A stretch of 27,798 nucleotides of DNA from EX4484-217-1 sp964496035 (GCA_964496035.1 CAZBXI010000015.1:1-27798); one strand, 5' to 3'; positions 14,291 through 23,040 are shown, counted from the first letter of the stretch. Made by a program: numbers and translations. The notes: generated by a model from the letters alone, not told the origin.

Positions 14291-14665
14291 CTATATACCC
14301 ATAGATGCTACTAATTTATTTAAGGAATCGATGAGCATATTCACTGATAAAATGTAGAATGTTAGGAAGAGCATAGCGCTAATAAAAACCAATGCGAACC
14401 CTAGTGAGACATTGCCTTTACGATATATTCCAAAATATATTTCCTTTACCCCTATAATCCCTGTAATTATGCCTAGCACGAAATACACCGTTACCATTAT
14501 AGGAGATTTTAGAAAGTTCAATAATTCCTCCAAGTTTGAAAAGTTACTTATTCTTAGAACTATATATACCATAGCATAGACAGTTACGAAGAAGAAGGCT
14601 AGTAGTATAAAGTCTTCAATCCAACTACTACTTCTTCTCCTCATGGAAATAGACCATATTTTCAT
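14291..14665 (-). CDS. Three-helix membrane protein next to arlJ
   Basis: The protein is about 124 residues from ATG 14665. An upstream ATG at 14698 is unlikely because the minus-strand TATA candidate GATATATAG lies only a few bases before it, so transcription would begin near 14681. After a basic start (M-R-R-R-S-S-S-W) come three hydrophobic segments (roughly 20-42, 55-78 and 90-115), with short loops including K-E-I-Y-F-G-I-Y-R-K-G. No family was recognised. It converges on arlJ with only 3 bases between the stops. It diverges from the large secreted protein at 14749, so an archaellum connection rests on position alone. Confidence 0.6.
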   Translation of the reverse strand: MKIWSISMRRRSSSWIEDFILLAFFFVTVYAMVYIVLRISNFSNLEELLNFLKSPIMVTVYFVLGIITGIIGVKEIYFGIYRKGNVSLGFALVFISAMLFLTFYILSVNMLIDSLNKLVASMGI

Positions 14666-14748
14666 GTTTTTCGACCCACAGTCGCTAGGTCTCTTCATAT
14701 TCTATATATCATGTAGCTCTGACTATAGTACAGATAGCGGGTAACAGT

Positions 14749-16683
14749 ATGTCTTTAAAACGACATAGTCCGCGCCTAGTAGAATGTATCATAGCGCTCA
14801 CTTTATTAGCTATGTTTCTCGTTCAACCTGTCTCCTCCTTTACAACTAGCTATAGTTGGAGAGAATTTATTATCCTACATTACGGTGCCGTTGTCCGGGC
14901 GACATTAAGTTTAAACTCGAATAGCAACGTTTGGATCGTAACTAGTCCCCTGATAATGAATGTAGAGCTGTTGCTACTCAAAAGTATAAACGCAAGTATA
15001 AATGTAGTGCTAAAAATGAAGTACATTATAGACTCAAAGGAAGTTTATGAAGAGTCATGGTACCTAGGTAAACTATCTAGAACTAAAAGAGTAATAGTAG
15101 ATGAGATAAGCATCTACCCTAAAGCATTTATTTTGAAGAAAATAAGAGGAAAAGAGGAAAGCTTGGAACTTACTCTAGTACCTGAAATAGAACTAATAAG
15201 TAATAAAGGTAAGTCCGTAAGCGAGAACCCTGCACCTTTCTACCTTATAGCCGTTGGTGATAAAGTAAAGGAGGTTAAAATAGCATATAATGCCGTTGGC
15301 ATTTACGAAGGCACATCAATAGTTGACATCAATGTTAGGTTAAACGCGTTCTGGGATCCCATAGAAAATTTAAAGCCAATAGAAATTGCTGTTAGAGGCT
15401 TTAATTTCAACTCAAATAATACAGTAGAAATTATTGCTCAAATTAAAACAAATACAACATTACTTACTTCAACATATATTGGAAGTTTTACTGGAGACTT
15501 CGATACAGGAGCATTTGTTGCAATACCTCAAGACTATTTGAAAACTCTATGTAAAAATAGGAAAAGTATTGCTCTAAATGTAGAGGTAACTATCATAGGA
15601 GAGAAAATACTAACAGTAACTATTCCTGTAGAGATTCTCTATGTAACATTAAAACCCAACGTTTATGTAGAAGTTTCCATACAAGAAAACGGTTTTGCAA
15701 GACAAAAAATACCAGTAGTTATTAGAGTAGTCAATAATGATGAAAAACAAGAAATATTTCTAGAAAAGGTAAAGCTATTAGCAAATAATACGTTGATATT
15801 TAAAAAATCACTTAAAGAAGTAGTCTTTGAGGAATCTGAGAAGAACATATTCACGCATGTAATATTTAATGAAACAGGTTCCTACATAGTTATGGCATAT
15901 ATAGAGTTTAGAGACTACACATTAAGGTTATTTGAAGAAAATTCTACAGTTCGTATAGTTAAGATCTTAAATCCCTTATACTTGAAAGCTAAGAAAGATA
16001 AGTATGATGCTGATGAAAAACTAGAGTTTATAGTTGATGTAGGTTTACCGGAAATAGAAGCTACACTACAGTATAGACTCGAAAATACAAGCACATGGAT
16101 TCCGTTGAAGACAGTGAAACTAAAATTCCCAGGCACATCAATAACCATAGATCCTCTTGGTAAACCAGGTAGATACGTGTTCAGAATAGTTACTGCTAAT
16201 AACATAGTAAGTAATGAAGTAACTGTAGAAGTGTCTAGAAGGATTGTGGTAGAAGTTTTTCCCTCCTACTTGGAAGTTAAACCTGAAACGTTCATCAATT
16301 TGACAGTAACTGTTACGCCTTCGTCTCCAAGCAATGTACAGCTAGTTTTGCTAAAGCAGAAAAGCGCCTTAGGACCATGGGTACCCGTGTCTAACGCAAC
16401 AATAAAGAAGGCGAAATCAGCTTATATAGTATCTTTTCCAGCACCTTCAACTTTAGGCACTCATGTATATAGGGTGGATCTTGTTTTAGAATATAAAACC
16501 ATAGCCTCATCAAACCTAGTTAATATTAGGGTAATAGAGAAACAAGAGAAGAAGCAAGTGAGTTTGCAACTCTTTGGTATTATTAAAATTGGGAGTGGAG
16601 TTTTGCCTCCTGAAGTTTTCATTGCTTCCTTATCAACTCTTTGTCTTCTTTCGTTTATTTTCTGGAGAAGATATAGGATTTAA
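14749..16683 (+). CDS. Large secreted, membrane-anchored beta-domain protein
   Basis: The protein is 644 residues with ATG at 14749; a TATA-like GACTATAG about 25 bases upstream suggests a leaderless or short-leader mRNA. Residues 1-30 are a signal peptide (basic start, hydrophobic stretch I-I-A-L-T-L-L-A-M-F-L-V, then V-S-S). Residues 35-600 alternate strands and turns in repeated immunoglobulin-like units. Examples are I-P-V-V-I-R-V-V-N-N-D-E, K-Y-D-A-D-E-K-L-E-F-I-V-D-V and a late P-x-x-P-S-N-V-Q-L unit, with many N-x-S/T sequons. One hydrophobic helix at about 622-640 followed by R-R-Y-R-I anchors it in the membrane. It resembles CARDB-like or S-layer-associated surface proteins; substrate and partner are unknown. 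Its stop overlaps the metG stop by four bases. Confidence 0.75.
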   Translation: MSLKRHSPRLVECIIALTLLAMFLVQPVSSFTTSYSWREFIILHYGAVVRATLSLNSNSNVWIVTSPLIMNVELLLLKSINASINVVLKMKYIIDSKEVYEESWYLGKLSRTKRVIVDEISIYPKAFILKKIRGKEESLELTLVPEIELISNKGKSVSENPAPFYLIAVGDKVKEVKIAYNAVGIYEGTSIVDINVRLNAFWDPIENLKPIEIAVRGFNFNSNNTVEIIAQIKTNTTLLTSTYIGSFTGDFDTGAFVAIPQDYLKTLCKNRKSIALNVEVTIIGEKILTVTIPVEILYVTLKPNVYVEVSIQENGFARQKIPVVIRVVNNDEKQEIFLEKVKLLANNTLIFKKSLKEVVFEESEKNIFTHVIFNETGSYIVMAYIEFRDYTLRLFEENSTVRIVKILNPLYLKAKKDKYDADEKLEFIVDVGLPEIEATLQYRLENTSTWIPLKTVKLKFPGTSITIDPLGKPGRYVFRIVTANNIVSNEVTVEVSRRIVVEVFPSYLEVKPETFINLTVTVTPSSPSNVQLVLLKQKSALGPWVPVSNATIKKAKSAYIVSFPAPSTLGTHVYRVDLVLEYKTIASSNLVNIRVIEKQEKKQVSLQLFGIIKIGSGVLPPEVFIASLSTLCLLSFIFWRRYRI

Positions 16684-18200
16684 AGCTTAGCGAAAAGTAT
16701 AGGTTTTACTTTTTCAAGTTTTCTGAAATCTATGTTTTTACCGTAATCTTTTAGTTCAGTTATTTTTAACGACCTACTATACCCTAGGTGTTTGAACAAC
16801 GTGCTCATTGCTTTAGGTATTACTGGATATAGAAGTGCCGCTATGAAGATTAATGTTTCAAAGGAGTTAAACATTACCTTTATAAATTCCTTGTACTGCT
16901 TGTTCTTAGCTAGTTTCCATGGTTCTTTCTCATTAAAGTAATTGTTTAGCATAAATACTATTCTCATAATTTCCTCAATGAGCTCCTTAACCTTTAATTC
17001 ATCAATAAATTTATCAACATTAGCTAGGACATTTTCTACAGCTTTTTTCAGTTTCTCCTCTATAACAAGGTCTTTCTTTTCGGCCGAAACTAAAACTTCA
17101 AAGTACCTATTGTATAATGCAAAAGCTCTGGTCACGAAATTACCTAGAGTGTTTGCTAGCTCGGAATTTACCATGTTCCTTAACTCTTCCTCGTCAAATT
17201 CTACATCTTTGAATGGCGAGAATTTACGGGATAGATAGTAGCGTATATTGTCTGCACCATACTTATCTACGTAGTGGTCTAGGCTTTTTGCTCCTGCTGA
17301 TTTCGAAACCTTCCGCCCACCCACCGTTATGAAACCGTGAGCAAGCACTCTTCTAGGTAGCTTAAGACCAGCTGACATTAGAACTGCAGGCCATATGACC
17401 GTGTGGAACCATAGAATATCCTTCCCTATGAGCTGCATGTCTGGTGGCCAATATTTAGAGAACTCTTCCTTGTTAACGTAGTAGCCTACGCCTGAAACGT
17501 AGTTTAGAAGAGCATCTATCCATACATATGCGACATGGTTTTCATCGAAAGGTAACGGTATACCCCATTCAAGGTATTCTTTAGGTCTTGAAATACTTAT
17601 GTCTCTAAGTTCCTCCTTTACCTTACTAATTACTTCGTTCCTGTATCTTTCAGGTAAGAACTCCGGGTTTTCCTCATACAGTTTAAGAAGCTTGTCTCTG
17701 TACGCGCTTAATTTGAAGAAGTATGATTCCATTTTTAATTTTTCAACAGGTCTTAGATGTATTGGGCAAAGACCGTTTTTAAGGTCTTTAGGTGTGTAGT
17801 ATCTTTCACAGTCAACACAGTAAAATCCTTCATAGTATCCTTTGTAAATGTCTCCTTTTTCATACATTTTCTTAAGAATTTCCTTAACCGTTTCTTCATG
17901 GTCTCTATCGGTTGTTCTTATAAATCTATTGTAGGAAATTAGGAGTTTGCTCCATGCTTTCTTAAATACTTCTGCTTGCTTATCAACAAATTCTTTAACA
18001 TTAAACCCTCTCTTTTTAGCTTCTCTAAATATTTTCATGCCATGCTCATCGGTTCCTGTTAGGAAGAAAACATCATAACCTAGGCTCTGCTTATATCTTG
18101 CGATAATGTCTGCTATTACTGTAGTATATGCTGTTCCAATGTGTGGTGGGTTATTGGGGTAGTATATTGGTGTTGTTATGTAAAACTTTTTAGTACCCAC
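16680..18200 (-). CDS. metG: Methionyl-tRNA synthetase, Thermus/bacterial-style
   Basis: The enzyme charges tRNA-Met in the cytoplasm. I place the start at GTG 18200: GAGGTG lies 9 bases upstream, whereas the earlier GTG at 18212 is itself part of that Shine-Dalgarno sequence. It has 506 residues. The class I signatures are PPHIGTAYT (HIGH-type, near 20) and GRKVSKS (KMSKS-type, near 297). A single zinc-binding knuckle C128-V-D-C131 with C145-P-I-H148 resembles the single-knuckle C-x-x-C...C-x-x-H of Thermus MetRS rather than the longer, two-knuckle archaeal type. The W-I-D-A-L-L-N-Y-V-S segment is also of that kind. There is no C-terminal EMAP-like dimerisation domain. It appears monocistronic, and the bacterial character suggests lateral acquisition. 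Confidence 0.92.
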   Translation of the reverse strand: MGTKKFYITTPIYYPNNPPHIGTAYTTVIADIIARYKQSLGYDVFFLTGTDEHGMKIFREAKKRGFNVKEFVDKQAEVFKKAWSKLLISYNRFIRTTDRDHEETVKEILKKMYEKGDIYKGYYEGFYCVDCERYYTPKDLKNGLCPIHLRPVEKLKMESYFFKLSAYRDKLLKLYEENPEFLPERYRNEVISKVKEELRDISISRPKEYLEWGIPLPFDENHVAYVWIDALLNYVSGVGYYVNKEEFSKYWPPDMQLIGKDILWFHTVIWPAVLMSAGLKLPRRVLAHGFITVGGRKVSKSAGAKSLDHYVDKYGADNIRYYLSRKFSPFKDVEFDEEELRNMVNSELANTLGNFVTRAFALYNRYFEVLVSAEKKDLVIEEKLKKAVENVLANVDKFIDELKVKELIEEIMRIVFMLNNYFNEKEPWKLAKNKQYKEFIKVMFNSFETLIFIAALLYPVIPKAMSTLFKHLGYSRSLKITELKDYGKNIDFRKLEKVKPILFAKL

Positions 18201-18327
18201 TTTATTCTGCACCTCTTTTAAACACTCTACAATGCTTCTTAACTTAAGTTTTTCTGAAAGGAAAAATAAATATTTAGTACGTAATTAAATATTACAGCCA
18301 TTCAAATATTCAAGGATATGGTTTGCC

Positions 18328-19200
18328 ATGGAAATTAAACTCTTAGCTTTCGATAGTTTAGGTGTACGTTCTCAATCAACTTTTATTCAAACAGAAGACA
18401 CGATCATTCACATAGATCCAGCAGCTGCACTTGCACCTAGACGTTTCGGACTACCTCCTCATAGAATTGAAATAAAAAGACTTCATGAATTAGCTGAGAT
18501 AATAGCTGACCATTTAAGAGATGCGGAATTAGTTATCATAACACATTACCATTACGATCATCATGACCCTAACAGGCTCATCCCCGTAGAACTTTATAGG
18601 GGTAAGGAGGTTTATGTTAAACATCCAACAGAGAAGATAAATATTTCCCAGAAAATCAGAGCATCGAGATTTCTGAAAATGATAAAACAGTATGCTAAGG
18701 ACATTAAAATAGCCGATAATAGTGTTGTGGTTAAAGATAAGACAGTCATCAAATTCTCTGAGCCTGTACCACATGGTGTTAACGATAGATTAGGATACGT
18801 TGTTGAAGTCATGGTACATAGTAATGGAGGATCGGTACTTTACACATCAGATGTCGAAGGTCCAGTTTTGGAAAATCAGTTAAGATTTATTGTGAATGAA
18901 AAGCCCGAACTGGCTATAATAGATGGACCTTTAACATATATGCTTGGCTACCGTTTCTCATACGAGGATTTAAGTAAGGCTATAAGGAATCTAAAGAAAA
19001 TAGTTTCTTCGGGAGTAAAAACCATTATCTTAGACCATCACTTGGTTAGAGACCCTGACTACATGGAAAGAATTTCTGAAGTACTAGACTATGCTAGAAC
19101 ATTCAAAGTAAAGGTGTTAACAGCAGCAGAGTATATGGGTAAACCTGTTAATGTACTTGAAGTTAAGAGAAAGGAACTTTATAGGGAAGAGCGAAATTAG
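18328..19200 (+). CDS. UPF0282-type metallo-beta-lactamase-fold hydrolase
   Basis: The protein is 290 residues with ATG at 18328. Residues 71-80 read ITHYHYDHHD, the HxHxDH metal motif (His73, His75, Asp77, His78). Further ligands are likely in P-V-P-H-G-V-N (near 151), Y-T-S-D-V-E-G-P (near 174) and L-D-H-H-L (near 237). It is soluble and cytoplasmic. The overall form with an early H-I-D-P-A-A-A-L-A-P-R-R-F is that of the archaeal UPF0282 family, whose substrate is not established. It converges on the CxxCxxCC gene with no bases between the stops. Confidence 0.85.
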   Translation: MEIKLLAFDSLGVRSQSTFIQTEDTIIHIDPAAALAPRRFGLPPHRIEIKRLHELAEIIADHLRDAELVIITHYHYDHHDPNRLIPVELYRGKEVYVKHPTEKINISQKIRASRFLKMIKQYAKDIKIADNSVVVKDKTVIKFSEPVPHGVNDRLGYVVEVMVHSNGGSVLYTSDVEGPVLENQLRFIVNEKPELAIIDGPLTYMLGYRFSYEDLSKAIRNLKKIVSSGVKTIILDHHLVRDPDYMERISEVLDYARTFKVKVLTAAEYMGKPVNVLEVKRKELYREERN

Positions 19201-19656
19201 TTACATTTTCCTAAGCACTCTAGTTGCTAGCATTTTCACGATTTTTTCATATTTCCTTACAGTTTCTTTAGATATTTCTTTCGCTTTAGGACATAAGCTA
19301 TCTACGGTAACTTTTCCTTCCTTAGCATCGTAAACTAAGGGATAGAGTCTACAGCCTAAAGGTCTACGATCGTAAATTAAGCATTTACCTGTTTCTTCAT
19401 CTAGAAATACGCAATGTCCGTTTACGTTTCTCAGTTTGGGAAAAGACCCTGTAAGGTCTACAAAGTATTCTTTCGTGTATCCAAGCCCAGCTATTCTCTT
19501 AATATCTTCTTCAGTAAGCACCATTTCAGTATTGAAGCAGCATTTACCGCAGTATTTTCCATTTAATTTGCAGTTAACTTCGACGTTTACTTCATTTATC
19601 TTGAGGTTTCCATGTAGTGTTGAATATTGCATAAATTTCCTTTGCACGTTTTTCAC
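19201..19656 (-). CDS. YkgJ-type CxxCxxCC cluster-binding protein
   Basis: The protein is up to 151 residues from GTG 19656; ATG 19632 is an alternative that would shorten the overlap with the upstream nuclease gene from 65 to 41 bases. Cysteines fall as C-K-L-N-G-K-Y-C-G-K-C-C-F, then G-H-C-V-F-L-D, G-K-C-L-I-Y-D-R-R-P-L-G-C-R-L-Y-P and S-L-C-P-K-A. This is the pattern of the YkgJ family, thought to bind zinc or an iron-sulfur cluster. R-R-P-L-G-C-R-L-Y-P is the family hallmark. The biochemical role is unknown. The long overlap with the XPF gene implies coupled translation. Confidence 0.85.
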   Translation of the reverse strand: MKNVQRKFMQYSTLHGNLKINEVNVEVNCKLNGKYCGKCCFNTEMVLTEEDIKRIAGLGYTKEYFVDLTGSFPKLRNVNGHCVFLDEETGKCLIYDRRPLGCRLYPLVYDAKEGKVTVDSLCPKAKEISKETVRKYEKIVKMLATRVLRKM

Positions 19657-20308
19657 CTATACCCTCAACTCTCATTAGTTCGCCAACGCTTGCATTAGCT
19701 ATGTTTCTTAGCGTTTTAAAGTAGAGTAAAAGTTTTCTAGCTAAGACAGGCCCCACTAAACCCTCTGCAACATAAAGTATTTGCTCATTAATACTTATAG
19801 GTTTCTTTTTAACTCTAAGCTTTGGAGGTCTTTTCCTCTCTGGTGAACCTAGAGCTTTAATTTTTGCTACAAGCCATTCTATCGTTGATTTCTTGTTAGG
19901 TGTTGGAATAACCCTTATGTTCCAACTAAGCACTAGTTCATCTAAAATCCTTAGGACAGCTGTAATTCTCCATTTGGTAAATCTTTCTATAGCGCTTAAG
20001 GATCCTTCAAGAATAATTACTGGTATTACTTCTTCGACTTCCTCTGCCTCCTTAAGTATTTTAGCTTGTTCCCAAACCCTCTTATCCCTTATACTATTAA
20101 GGAAGTCCATAACTGTTTTCCTTTCAACGAGTATAGGTTTTCTACCTTCAGGAGCTAGTAAGTAATAGTCTCCAACAGTTAGTGCTGAAATAGCTACTTT
20201 AACACCTTTCCTTTTCAACACTTCAACTATGTCTTTGTTTTTCGCTGCTTCTCTAGAATCTATAACTATATCTACTGGCGTAAGAGGAACTTCGCTTATT
20301 ATAGGCAT
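19592..20308 (-). CDS. XPF/ERCC4-type structure-specific endonuclease
   Basis: The protein is 238 residues with ATG 20308; AAGGTAATT lies upstream. Residues 12-150 form the ERCC4 nuclease domain: D17-S-R-E, G46-D-Y and the metal site V-E62-R-K-x-x-x-D-F. Residues 175-235 form tandem helix-hairpin-helix motifs (V-G-P-V-L-A-R-K-L-L, V-E-G-I-G-E-K-R-A-K-E-I). This is the short crenarchaeal form without the helicase found in Hef. It cuts 3'-flaps and branched DNA in repair and recombination. Sulfolobus XPF has a C-terminal PCNA-binding motif; none is evident here, the chain ending T-W-K-P-Q-D-K. It overlaps the YkgJ-like gene downstream. Confidence 0.9.
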   Translation of the reverse strand: MPIISEVPLTPVDIVIDSREAAKNKDIVEVLKRKGVKVAISALTVGDYYLLAPEGRKPILVERKTVMDFLNSIRDKRVWEQAKILKEAEEVEEVIPVIILEGSLSAIERFTKWRITAVLRILDELVLSWNIRVIPTPNKKSTIEWLVAKIKALGSPERKRPPKLRVKKKPISINEQILYVAEGLVGPVLARKLLLYFKTLRNIANASVGELMRVEGIGEKRAKEIYAIFNTTWKPQDK

Positions 20309-20354
20309 GGGTAATTACCTTGGAAAATATGGAAAGTATTGGAGTTTGCTTCCA

Positions 20355-21020
20355 TTACTTTCTTATAAACTTCCTTAGTACTGCAGCTAAAGGCGGTAGG
20401 GTTCTTGTTTGTAAGTATACTCTTCCAGGCCCTTCAATTTCTATAACTACTCCTTCACCTCCAAAGATGAAGTTCTTTATTCCACCGAATTTTCTAACTC
20501 TCCATGAGATAGTGTCATCCATTGCTACGAAGTGGAAGTTATCTACAGTCATTCTTTCCCCAGGTCCTAGAGTTACTTCCTCCATTGCACCATAGCTGTT
20601 TATCCATACACCACCATATCCGCTGGTCTTAAACCATACTAAAGAGCCTTCAGCTAAAAGCCCTCTAAAACCTCTCCAAGCAACACCTAAATCTACGTCT
20701 CCATGATGTGCTAGGTAAGATGTGTCTTGTATTATTAAGCTCCTACCCTCTAATGGAATATACTTTATATCTCCTGGAACGCCAGGAGCAAACCATAGTT
20801 CAGCATTGCTTCTCGCCGTAAACGTGTTTACGAAAACCGTTTCCCCCGCGAAAACGGCTCTAGCAAATGCTTTAAGAAGGCCTCCGCCAGTACGTGTTTT
20901 AATGTCAATATCACCCTTATGGAGAACGTAAGCTCCAGCCTCAGCAGTTACTGACTCCCCAGGTCTTAAGAACACTTTAAGTATAGAGTATGAGGGACTA
21001 TACTCAACTTTCCACTCCAT
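20355..21020 (-). CDS. AIM24-family protein (TIGR00266)
   Basis: The protein is 221 residues with ATG 21020. The beginning, M-E-W-K-V-E-Y-S-P-S-Y-S-I-L-K-V-x-L-x-P-G-E-S-V, followed by A-E-A-G-A-Y-V-L and G-G-G-L-L-K-A-F-A-R, are the family's hallmark. So are F-V-N-T-F-T-A and A-P-G-V-P-G-D-I. The fold is a repeated beta-barrel; W-F-K-T-S-G-Y-G-G-V and F-V-A-M-D-D-T-I-S-W match the later half. The chain ends with a basic helical tail. AIM24 proteins are widespread, and the mitochondrial member affects inner-membrane organisation; the archaeal role is unknown. It stands between the nuclease and the site-2 protease on the same strand, with 46 and 78 bases between. Confidence 0.85.
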   Translation of the reverse strand: MEWKVEYSPSYSILKVFLRPGESVTAEAGAYVLHKGDIDIKTRTGGGLLKAFARAVFAGETVFVNTFTARSNAELWFAPGVPGDIKYIPLEGRSLIIQDTSYLAHHGDVDLGVAWRGFRGLLAEGSLVWFKTSGYGGVWINSYGAMEEVTLGPGERMTVDNFHFVAMDDTISWRVRKFGGIKNFIFGGEGVVIEIEGPGRVYLQTRTLPPLAAVLRKFIRK

Positions 21021-21098
21021 GGAATCACCTATACTTTAACATTTACTTTTTTTCTAGAACATTTTTAGCTTTATCTCTCAACCATAAAAATCCAGGAC

Positions 21099-21785
21099 TT
21101 AAAGAAAACGTAGCCCGTAAAGCATCATAAATGATGGGATAGCTGCTAAGATGAATGCGAATAGCCACATCATTTTACTCCAAGCAAAGACTTTTGAACC
21201 ATCAAGAGGAGGGAAGGGTATTAAATTAAACATTGCTAACCATAAGTTTATCTCCATTATTATAAACAATGTGATAGCTAGAAGATAGTAGAATGGGATA
21301 AACGTTCTTACAAGGAAAAAGGCTATCATCGCAACGTAGCCTACTATAAGGTTAGCTAAAGGCCCGGCCACAGCTATTAACCCATAATCCTTCCTATCAA
21401 TGTATCCGAAAGGATATTTAGGATATACAACTACTGCTCCAGGCGCGGCAAATATAAACCCGCCAAAAGTCAGTAGAGGAAATATTATTGCTAATGCTAA
21501 ACCTAAAAGCCAAACCCTGTATCTTGCATAGTAACCTAGTTTTCTAGCAACGAATCTGTGGAAGAGCTCATGAGGTACAAAAGCAAGTATTACTGCTAAT
21601 ACTGTTGCAGAGATATATTCTAAACCTAGCGTTAATCTTCCGAGAGCTATATACCTAAAGATGTATCTTAAAGAGAAGGCAAAGGCAATGACCACAGCGG
21701 ATAATAATAGTTGTCTATATTCGGTCTTAAGAAACCACTCTAAAATACGAATTTTCCTGTATCCGTACTCGTAGTATGCGCACAT
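21099..21785 (-). CDS. Site-2-protease-like membrane metalloprotease (M50)
   Basis: The protein is 228 residues with ATG 21785; a minus-strand TATA-like AATATATAAT lies about 35-45 bases upstream. The zinc motif H72-E-L-F-H76 lies within a hydrophobic segment, and the third ligand is Asp195 in L-I-P-F-P-P-L-D-G. Together these define M50 intramembrane proteases, which cut single-pass proteins within the membrane. About six membrane helices are visible. There is no PDZ or CBS domain, so it is a minimal version. Possible substrates include the single-helix membrane regulators of this window, but nothing in the sequence shows that. Confidence 0.88.
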   Translation of the reverse strand: MCAYYEYGYRKIRILEWFLKTEYRQLLLSAVVIAFAFSLRYIFRYIALGRLTLGLEYISATVLAVILAFVPHELFHRFVARKLGYYARYRVWLLGLALAIIFPLLTFGGFIFAAPGAVVVYPKYPFGYIDRKDYGLIAVAGPLANLIVGYVAMIAFFLVRTFIPFYYLLAITLFIIMEINLWLAMFNLIPFPPLDGSKVFAWSKMMWLFAFILAAIPSFMMLYGLRFL

Positions 21786-21860
21786 ACTCTATACCCTTAA
21801 GGGAAATACGTCGGACAAATTATATATTCTTACAGTATTTTAAACTGATTTGGTGTTAAC

Positions 21861-22091
21861 TTGAAGCTTACCTATTTGCTTAAACTAGCAATAACTTTTG
21901 CATTAGTAACTATACTCATATTGTTGATCATAGGTAGATACGTACTTGAAGAAAGCCTTTTCACAGTTAACGTTATTTGCGATATTAATACATTCTACCT
22001 AGAAATAAAAACCCGGACGTGGATGTTCTTAGCTACGTATTTGAGTCTACTTGTACTTTTCATGTACGTAAAGAAGAAGCTTAAGAGATAG
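21861..22091 (+). CDS. Small two-helix membrane protein
   Basis: The protein is 76 residues from TTG 21861, with GGTG about 5 bases upstream and TATTTTAAA about 25 bases upstream. Hydrophobic segments at 5-27 and 52-70 flank a short outer loop (V-N-V-I-C-D-I-N-T-F-Y-L-E-I-K-T-R-T). The end is strongly basic (V-K-K-K-L-K-R), placing it in the cytoplasm. No family was recognised. It diverges from the protease gene. Confidence 0.55.
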   Translation: MKLTYLLKLAITFALVTILILLIIGRYVLEESLFTVNVICDINTFYLEIKTRTWMFLATYLSLLVLFMYVKKKLKR

Positions 22092-22149
22092 TTCTTACTA
22101 GGGAAAAGCTATTATCCCCCTAGAAAATACATTAATGTAAGTGCTAGCC

Positions 22150-23034
22150 ATGGGTGTTCGCGTAAGAAAACTAGGTACATTCTCTATAGTTGGTTTCGAT
22201 CCTGAAACTAAGGATTTAGGCGTAGCTGTAGCGTCCAAGTTTATTGCTGTTGGAGCTCTTGTACCTTGGGCTGAAGCAAACGTAGGAGCAATAGCTACTC
22301 AAGCACTAGCAAACATATCCTACGGGCCTAGGGGATTAGAGCTTCTTAGGAGAGGATATAGTGCTAAAAAGGTTTTACAAATACTCATAAGCGATGACCC
22401 CCAAAGAGAAGAAAGACAAGTAGGTATCGTTGATAGTAAAGGTGAAGCAGCTGCTTTTACAGGTTCCAAATGCTACCCATATGCCGGACATATTATTGGA
22501 GAAAACTATGCTGTACAAGGAAACATACTTACAGGGCCTGAAGTTTTAGAAGAAATGGCTAAAGCTTTTGAGCAAACTAAAGGCGAATTAGTTGATAAGC
22601 TCTTAGCAGCTTTAGAAGCTGGAGATAAAGCTGGTGGAGATCGTAGAGGTAAGCAGTCAGCAGCGATAATTGTTGTTCGTGAGAAAGGAGGGTATGGAGG
22701 ATACACTGATAGATATGTTGATTTAAGAGTTGATGACCATCCTGAACCAGTTCAAGAACTTAAAAGGCTGTTTAAAATATGGGAGCTAACACTTCTTACT
22801 AGAGAAAAACCAGATGATATTGTGGATAAAAACGAAGTAGCAGCTGCTGTTCAAAGAGCATTAAAGAAACTAGGCTACTACAAGGGAGAAATAACAGGAA
22901 TATGGGATGCAGAAACAGAAAATGCCTTCAAAGATTTTATGTTGATAAATAATTTCGAAAACAAGATGAGAAAAGACAATTACATCTGGGGAACTGTTTA
23001 CAGATATCTGCTTGAATTATCTAGTAAGAGATGA
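22150..23034 (+). CDS. DUF1028 Ntn-hydrolase-like protein with peptidoglycan-binding-like tail
   Basis: The protein is 294 residues from ATG 22150. A GTG at 22141 is possible, but the TATA candidate at 22124-22131 would place transcription start at about 22150, suggesting a leaderless mRNA. Residues about 5-210 are a full DUF1028 domain: F-S-I-V-G-F-D-P-E-T-K-D-L-G-V-A-V, V-P-W-A-E-A-N-V-G-A, Y-G-P-R-G-L-E-L-L, A-G-G-D-R-R-G-K-Q-S-A and D-L-R-V-D-D-H. This is a predicted Ntn-hydrolase fold of unknown substrate. Residues 233-290 (A-V-Q-R-A-L-K-K-L-G-Y-Y-K-G-E-I-T-G-I-W-D) form a peptidoglycan-binding-like (PG_binding_1) fold. There is no signal peptide, so the protein is cytoplasmic. The protease at 23041 follows after six bases. 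Confidence 0.88.
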   Translation: MGVRVRKLGTFSIVGFDPETKDLGVAVASKFIAVGALVPWAEANVGAIATQALANISYGPRGLELLRRGYSAKKVLQILISDDPQREERQVGIVDSKGEAAAFTGSKCYPYAGHIIGENYAVQGNILTGPEVLEEMAKAFEQTKGELVDKLLAALEAGDKAGGDRRGKQSAAIIVVREKGGYGGYTDRYVDLRVDDHPEPVQELKRLFKIWELTLLTREKPDDIVDKNEVAAAVQRALKKLGYYKGEITGIWDAETENAFKDFMLINNFENKMRKDNYIWGTVYRYLLELSSKR

Positions 23035-23040
23035 AGAAAT

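Noticed and set aside
18201..18212. Earlier GTG start for methionyl-tRNA synthetase
   Set aside because: The GTG is part of the GAGGTG that serves the GTG at 18200.
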